From assembly GCA_026770585.1 (NCBI GenBank), contig MU646455.1, forward strand, positions 206,628-219,493: a stretch of 12,866 nucleotides of DNA. Reading direction: 5' to 3'. Position numbers and translations under genes: made by a program. This DNA comes from Baffinella frigidus (Eukaryota; Cryptophyceae; Cryptomonadales; Baffinellaceae). Of the stretch, positions 10,120-12,866 are shown piece after piece. Numbering within the stretch: position 1 is the first letter of the stretch; every line of letters begins with the position of its first letter. Under the pieces are notes generated by a model. That model saw only the letters and a list, made by a program, of their open reading frames with translations. It did not search any database and was not told the DNA's origin.

Positions 10120-12729
10120 GTAATGCCGACCCCCAAACCCCAAACACCAAACCCCAAACCCCACAAACCCGAAGGGTGTACCGAACGCGCATGCCATGCC
10201 GCAGCATCGCACTAGCCCTTGGAGGTGGCTCAAATAGTTAAATAGTGCTCTGGGGCATTTTCGATTTACCTTGGATCGGGGTCGGATCTGACCCCGATCC
10301 AAGGTAAAATCGAAGACCTTCCAGGGCATTACTTGAGCCACTTGGGATGGCTGGTGGGTGGTGTCCAACGTGCGATGTGGTAGGGTGCTGCTGCAGGACT
10401 GCCTACTGGGCTACTGTCTACTGGGGTACGCGCGATGTGGTAGGGTTTTATCTCAAATAAACACTTCTAGAAGTCGTTTTCGCCGCCACCAGGGCCTCAT
10501 CGCCCGCCTTGTCCTAAACCCAAACCCCGAACCCCAAGCCATGAACCCTGAATCCTAAATCCTAAACCCTGTCCCCTAATCCCCAAACCCTCAACCCTCG
10601 CCATCAACCCGCAATCCCAAACCACAATCCCCAAACCCCCTCGAACCTATGTAGTGTGTTCCTCCTCAAAGAAGAACCTGCGCTAGACCCTCGCTCAACC
10701 CTCAACCCCACCCCCCTCGGTACTCAACCAGGTGCGCACTCGCACTTCTACCGACGCGCCTGGACGTGAAGCGATGCCAACCTGACTGGCTTAGAGGCTG
10801 GCCAGCGTTGCCGACCTGACTGGCTTTGAGGCTGGACCGCGTTGCCAACCTGAGGGACTAGCGTGCTGAGGGACTAGCGTGCTGAGGGACTAGCGAGATT
10901 GATAATTTATTGCCAAACAACCAGCGTCAGCGCCGCACATGCTACGCATTGTGCCACTTACTGTACCCCGTGTCGGCCGCTCATACGAGCATTTTCCGGA
11001 TGGATTTTAACTCCACCTCCTGATGCTGAGGGACTAGCGTGCTGAGAGACTAGCGTGCTGTTCTTCGTCGTTTACTTCATCTGCGCCAATCTTCGGGGAG
11101 CATCCCTCGGAGACAGACTGAGCGGGGTATAACATGGACCGATCATAGTCTGGTTAAGGCACGGGTTAGGCAATAACGGCGAAACCTCTTTAATAAATTC
11201 AGTAATCAGTAATCAGCTGAGGGACTAGCGTGCTGAGGTTTTGAAGCTGGGTACTCGCTTACAGACATTCCGTAGCAGCTTCTGTGAAATGCGCTTGCAT
11301 ATAACATCAACCAAATGAAGCCATGTTACCTAACCAGGCGCGGACTCGCACTTCTACGACCCGACGCGTCTGGACATGAAGCGCGTCGCGTTGGCGGCGG
11401 GGTAACCCCTAACCCCTAACCCCTAGTGGTTATGGGTCAAGTGGTTATGGTGTATGGTTGTCGGGTCGTAGAAGTGGGCACCCGACGCGCCTGGACATGA
11501 AGCGCGTCGCGTTGGCGGCGGGGTAACCCCGAACCCACCCCTAACCCACCCCTAACCACCCCTAACCCACCCCTAACCAACCTCACCCCTAACCACTAAC
11601 CCCTAACCCCTAACCCCTTACCCATAACAGCACCTAACACCTAACACCCAACACCTAGCCCATAACCCGTAACCCATCATAACCCATCATAACCCATAAC
11701 CCATAACCCATAACCCATAACCCATCACTCATAACCCAGAACCCCCACCCCAACAAATAACACCGAACCCATAACCCCTAACGCATAACCCCTAACACCT
11801 AACCCCCAACGCGCGCGCCGCAGGCTTTGCACGCCCGCGTGGGCCCATAACCCAGTAGAATTATGAAGTGGGAGTCACGTTACTCGAGGGTGGCATTTTG
11901 CTTCCTACGGTTATGGGCCTCCGGCGGCCCTTGTCGAAAAGAGGGCGGCGACTGTCGAGTACCCTAGACCATAGCGCCATAGGCAATAGGGGAGAGAACT
12001 TGGGTCATATAGAGGGTGGCAAGCCACGGACGGACCCATAACCCCTAACGCATGACCCCTAACACCTAACCCCCAACGCGCGCGCCGCAGGCTTTGCACG
12101 CCCGCGTTAATCTCCATACAAGTATTAATTATAGCTTTTGGCAACGAAAATTACTACACGATTTGCTCATAAAAGTAATAGTAGAGCGTTTGTGTAGTAA
12201 ATTTCGTTGCACCAAAAGCAATTAATTAATACTTTTGTGGAGATGAGCGTGGGCCCATAACCCAGTAGGATTATAACCCATAACCCCTAACTCCTAACCC
12301 CCAACCCATAACCACCAAACCCCAAACCCCCATACCCCAGGCTTTGCATGCCCGCGTGGGCCCATAACCCGTAGTGTTATAACCCGTAGTCCCTAACCCA
12401 TAACCCATAACCCCTAACCCCCAAACCCCAAACCACCGGTTTCTTCGAAATCGGAGATAAACATCCCGTTCGTATGATACACGAGCTGGTATCATTATTT
12501 GGGGCCCATAACCCGACGTGGTATAACCCGTAATCCCTAACCCATAACCCCTAACGCATAACCCATAACCTATAACCCATAACCCATAACCGGTAGTGGT
12601 ATAACCCGTCATCCCTAACCCATAACCCCTAACGCATAACGCATAACCCATAACCCCCAACCCCCAAACCCCAGGCTGTGCACACCCGCGTGGGCCTTTG
12701 CGTACGCGGCGGAGGATGTACAGGAGGCG
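9831..12729 (+). CDS. ATP-grasp / D-alanine-D-alanine ligase-like protein, exons 1-3, 3' end outside window
   Basis: Spliced gene on the plus strand, exons 9831-10119, 11338-11401 and 12675-12729, phases 1 and 2 at the internal junctions, about 136 residues so far. The N-terminal part resembles the pre-ATP-grasp region of D-Ala-D-Ala ligase-like proteins found in fungi, algae and bacteria. A beta strand (RVCVLQSC) is followed by GFDVFVNLCDGAWDEDRAG, LDVPYTG, then across the first intron ADSHFYDPTRLDMKRVALAAG and across the second LCTPAWAFAY. The substrate is unknown; eukaryotic members are mostly unassigned ATP-dependent carboxylate-amine or carboxylate-thiol ligases. The catalytic ATP-grasp core would lie in later exons to the right. 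It shares a 647-bp divergent promoter region with the APC7-like gene. The family was recognised by eye only. Confidence 0.68.
10130..10168. repeat. CCCCAAA repeat
   Basis: Five units starting 10 nt after the ATP-grasp-like exon 1 donor. Confidence 0.7.
10214..10352. mobile_element. Foldback element family D, copy D2
   Basis: Same left terminus as D1 but a different core: a 24-bp stem around GATCGGGGTC-GGATCT-GACCCCGATC. Confidence 0.7.
10372..10446. repeat. Direct repeat GCGATGTGGTAGGGT, 60 nt apart
   Basis: Exact copies at 10372-10386 and 10432-10446 enclose CTACTGGGCTACTGTCTACTG-like short repeats. Confidence 0.75.
10514..10636. repeat. Degenerate CCCTAAA/CCCCAAA/CCCTGAA repeat
   Basis: About 15 irregular units, C-rich on plus. 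Confidence 0.7.
10732..10774 (+). pseudogene. Acceptor-edge copy of ATP-grasp-like exon 2
   Basis: ACCAG|GTGCGCACTCGCACTT matches the exon start, has a 4-nt deletion (frameshift) and breaks after GTGAAGCG. Upstream of the complete exon. Confidence 0.72.
10776..10853. repeat. 34-nt tandem repeat
   Basis: GCCAACCTGACTGGCTT..GAGGCTGG twice plus a partial third unit, just after the exon 2 acceptor-edge copy. Confidence 0.75.
10851..11238. repeat. Dispersed 16-nt repeat GTGCTGAGGGACTAGC
   Basis: About three units at 10851-10896, two at 11024-11060, about one and a half at 11216-11238. They bracket segments of 127 and 155 nt with no recognised content. Confidence 0.75.
11338..11401 (+). CDS. ATP-grasp-like gene, exon 2
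   Basis: 64 nt between acceptor ACCAG|GCG and donor GGG|GTAACC (phase 1 in, phase 2 out). Joined to exon 1 it gives TG|ADSHFYDPTRLDMKRV, the family motif F-Y-D-P-T-R-x-x-M-K. It is flanked by an acceptor-side copy (10732-10774) and a donor-side copy (about 11480-11522). Confidence 0.72.
11461..11522 (+). pseudogene. Donor-edge copy of ATP-grasp-like exon 2 with inverted scrap
   Basis: About 11480-11522 repeats the exon end (CCGACGCGCCTGGACATGAA..GCGGG|GTAACC) with donor intact. 11461-11476 is an exact inverted copy of exon bases 11349-11364. Downstream of the complete exon. Confidence 0.75.
11524..11820. repeat. CCCCTAA / CCCATAA array
   Basis: Starts as ACCCCTAACCC and changes to ACCCATA heptamers. 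Similar arrays continue at 12036-12080, 12259-12437 and 12503-12672. Confidence 0.8.
11824..11845 (+). pseudogene. Acceptor-edge copy of ATP-grasp-like exon 3
   Basis: CCGCAG|GCTTTGCACGCCCGCG, 22 nt of exon then CATAACCC repeats. The intron sequence before it (CCCCAACGCGCGCGCCGCAG) is shared with the next copy. Confidence 0.68.
12091..12107 (+). pseudogene. Acceptor-edge copy of ATP-grasp-like exon 3, interrupted
   Basis: GCAG|GCTTTGCACGCCCGCGT, then a 139-bp foldback; the copy resumes at 12247 with GCGTGGGCCCATAACCC. The intact form is at 11824. Confidence 0.7.
12108..12246. mobile_element. Foldback with family B core, copy B5, with target duplication
   Basis: Termini TAATCTCCAT and GGAGATGA; outer arms AAGTATTAATTA; B core inside. 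Flanked by GCGT on both sides (12104-12107, 12247-12250). The uninterrupted target is at 11824-11860. Confidence 0.75.
12259..12672. repeat. CCCATAA arrays with a longer repeated unit
   Basis: Heptamer arrays interrupted by GGGCCCATAACCC followed by GTAGTG.TATAACCCG, which recurs at about 11842, 12251, 12358, 12503 and 12587. Confidence 0.75.
12341..12362 (+). pseudogene. Acceptor-edge copy of ATP-grasp-like exon 3
   Basis: CCCAG|GCTTTGCATGCCCGCG then CATAACCC repeats, third upstream copy. Confidence 0.68.
12675..12729 (+). CDS. ATP-grasp-like gene, exon 3
   Basis: 55 nt, acceptor CCCCAG|GCT, donor GCG|GTAAGC. With the GG left by exon 2 it reads AAG|LCTPAWAFAY then AAEDVQEA, fitting the T-P segment that follows the F-Y-D-P-T motif in the family. 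Three shorter acceptor-side copies precede it. A family A foldback begins about 10 bp after the donor. Confidence 0.65.
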
Positions 12730-12738
12730 GTAAGCCCA

Positions 12739-12866
12739 ACACTCATAGGCTAACGGCCTGAACATGGGGCAGTTAGGCATACGGCATTGCCTAGGACCTC
12801 CTACCGTAGGCCGAGGGATCCTAGGACCAAAAAGTCTCGGCCTACGGTAGGAGGTCCTAGGCAATG
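12739..12866. mobile_element. Foldback element family A, copy A4, cut by window end
   Basis: Left arm, loop and most of the right arm are present. It begins about 10 bp after the donor of ATP-grasp-like exon 3. Confidence 0.75.

Larger units (their letters stand above)
10120..11337 (+). other. ATP-grasp-like intron 1
   Basis: 1218 bp. Holds CCCCAAA repeats, a D foldback, several tandem or dispersed short repeats and one acceptor-edge copy of exon 2. Two segments without recognised content, 10897-11023 and 11061-11215, are separated by copies of a 16-nt repeat. Confidence 0.6.
11402..12674 (+). other. ATP-grasp-like intron 2
   Basis: 1273 bp, dominated by CCCCTAA / CCCATAA-like repeats. Also contains a donor-edge exon 2 copy with an inverted scrap, three acceptor-edge exon 3 copies and one B-core foldback inserted in the middle copy. 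Acceptor at 12673-12674. Confidence 0.6.

Noticed and set aside
10851-11238. CRISPR-like repeat array
   Set aside because: Repeats are adjacent or unevenly spaced, too short, and in a eukaryotic intron.
12271-12864. 197-codon minus-strand ORF
   Set aside because: It is a translation of the CCCATAA arrays and a family A foldback; the G-Y/G-L repeats in it are heptamer artefacts.

Overview
The window looks like nuclear DNA of a eukaryote, most likely a photosynthetic or alga-related protist. Exons are short and GC-rich; 34 of the 38 codons of the last exon of gene 1 end in G or C. They are separated by introns of about 1.2-2.4 kb with G|GT donors and mostly AG|G acceptors. The introns are full of degenerate plant/alga-type telomere-like repeats (TTTAGGG, TTTGGGG, TTCAGGG and variants) and short foldback elements. 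AG|G acceptors and TTTAGGG repeats would fit a dinoflagellate, but haptophytes and other algae cannot be excluded. There are no bacterial operons, Shine-Dalgarno sites, tRNAs, rRNAs or CRISPR arrays.

Two genes lie head to head around a 647-bp spacer (9184-9830). Gene 1 runs leftwards from 9183 and leaves the window. Six exons (9183-8908, 7517-7452, 6148-6071, 4566-4485, 2724-2636, 263-150) join in one continuous frame of about 235 residues. By eye they follow the N-terminal tetratricopeptide half of anaphase-promoting complex subunit 7 (APC7) nearly residue for residue across the exon junctions. Gene 2 runs rightwards from 9831. Exons 9831-10119, 11338-11401 and 12675-12729 encode the start of an ATP-grasp (D-Ala-D-Ala ligase-like) protein that continues beyond 12729. 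None of these short exons would be found from ORF length; they appear only when pieces are joined across introns.

The main observation is what surrounds the exons. All seven internal exons are accompanied by broken copies of themselves. Copies upstream in the sense direction keep mostly the acceptor-side edge; copies downstream keep mostly the donor-side edge; one complete copy sits between. The two long first exons have no copies. This is what repeated local duplication with one breakpoint inside the exon should leave if one intact copy must survive. The spacers between copies hold foldback elements, telomere-like repeats and microsatellites. One foldback fits flush between two copies, and one exon copy is split by a head-to-head telomere-like block.

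At least eight foldback families can be recognised (called A-F, M and others here). Two insertions have an uninterrupted version of their target elsewhere in the window: a TA target duplication for the element at 8024-8242 and GCGT for the element at 12108-12246. Other palindromes, notably the perfect 45-bp arms at 2026-2139, carry a template-switch signature instead. Transposition-like insertion and replication or break-repair template switching therefore both seem to be enlarging the introns of these two genes. The sense strand of most telomere-like blocks is C-rich in both genes, so their orientation flips at the shared promoter region.
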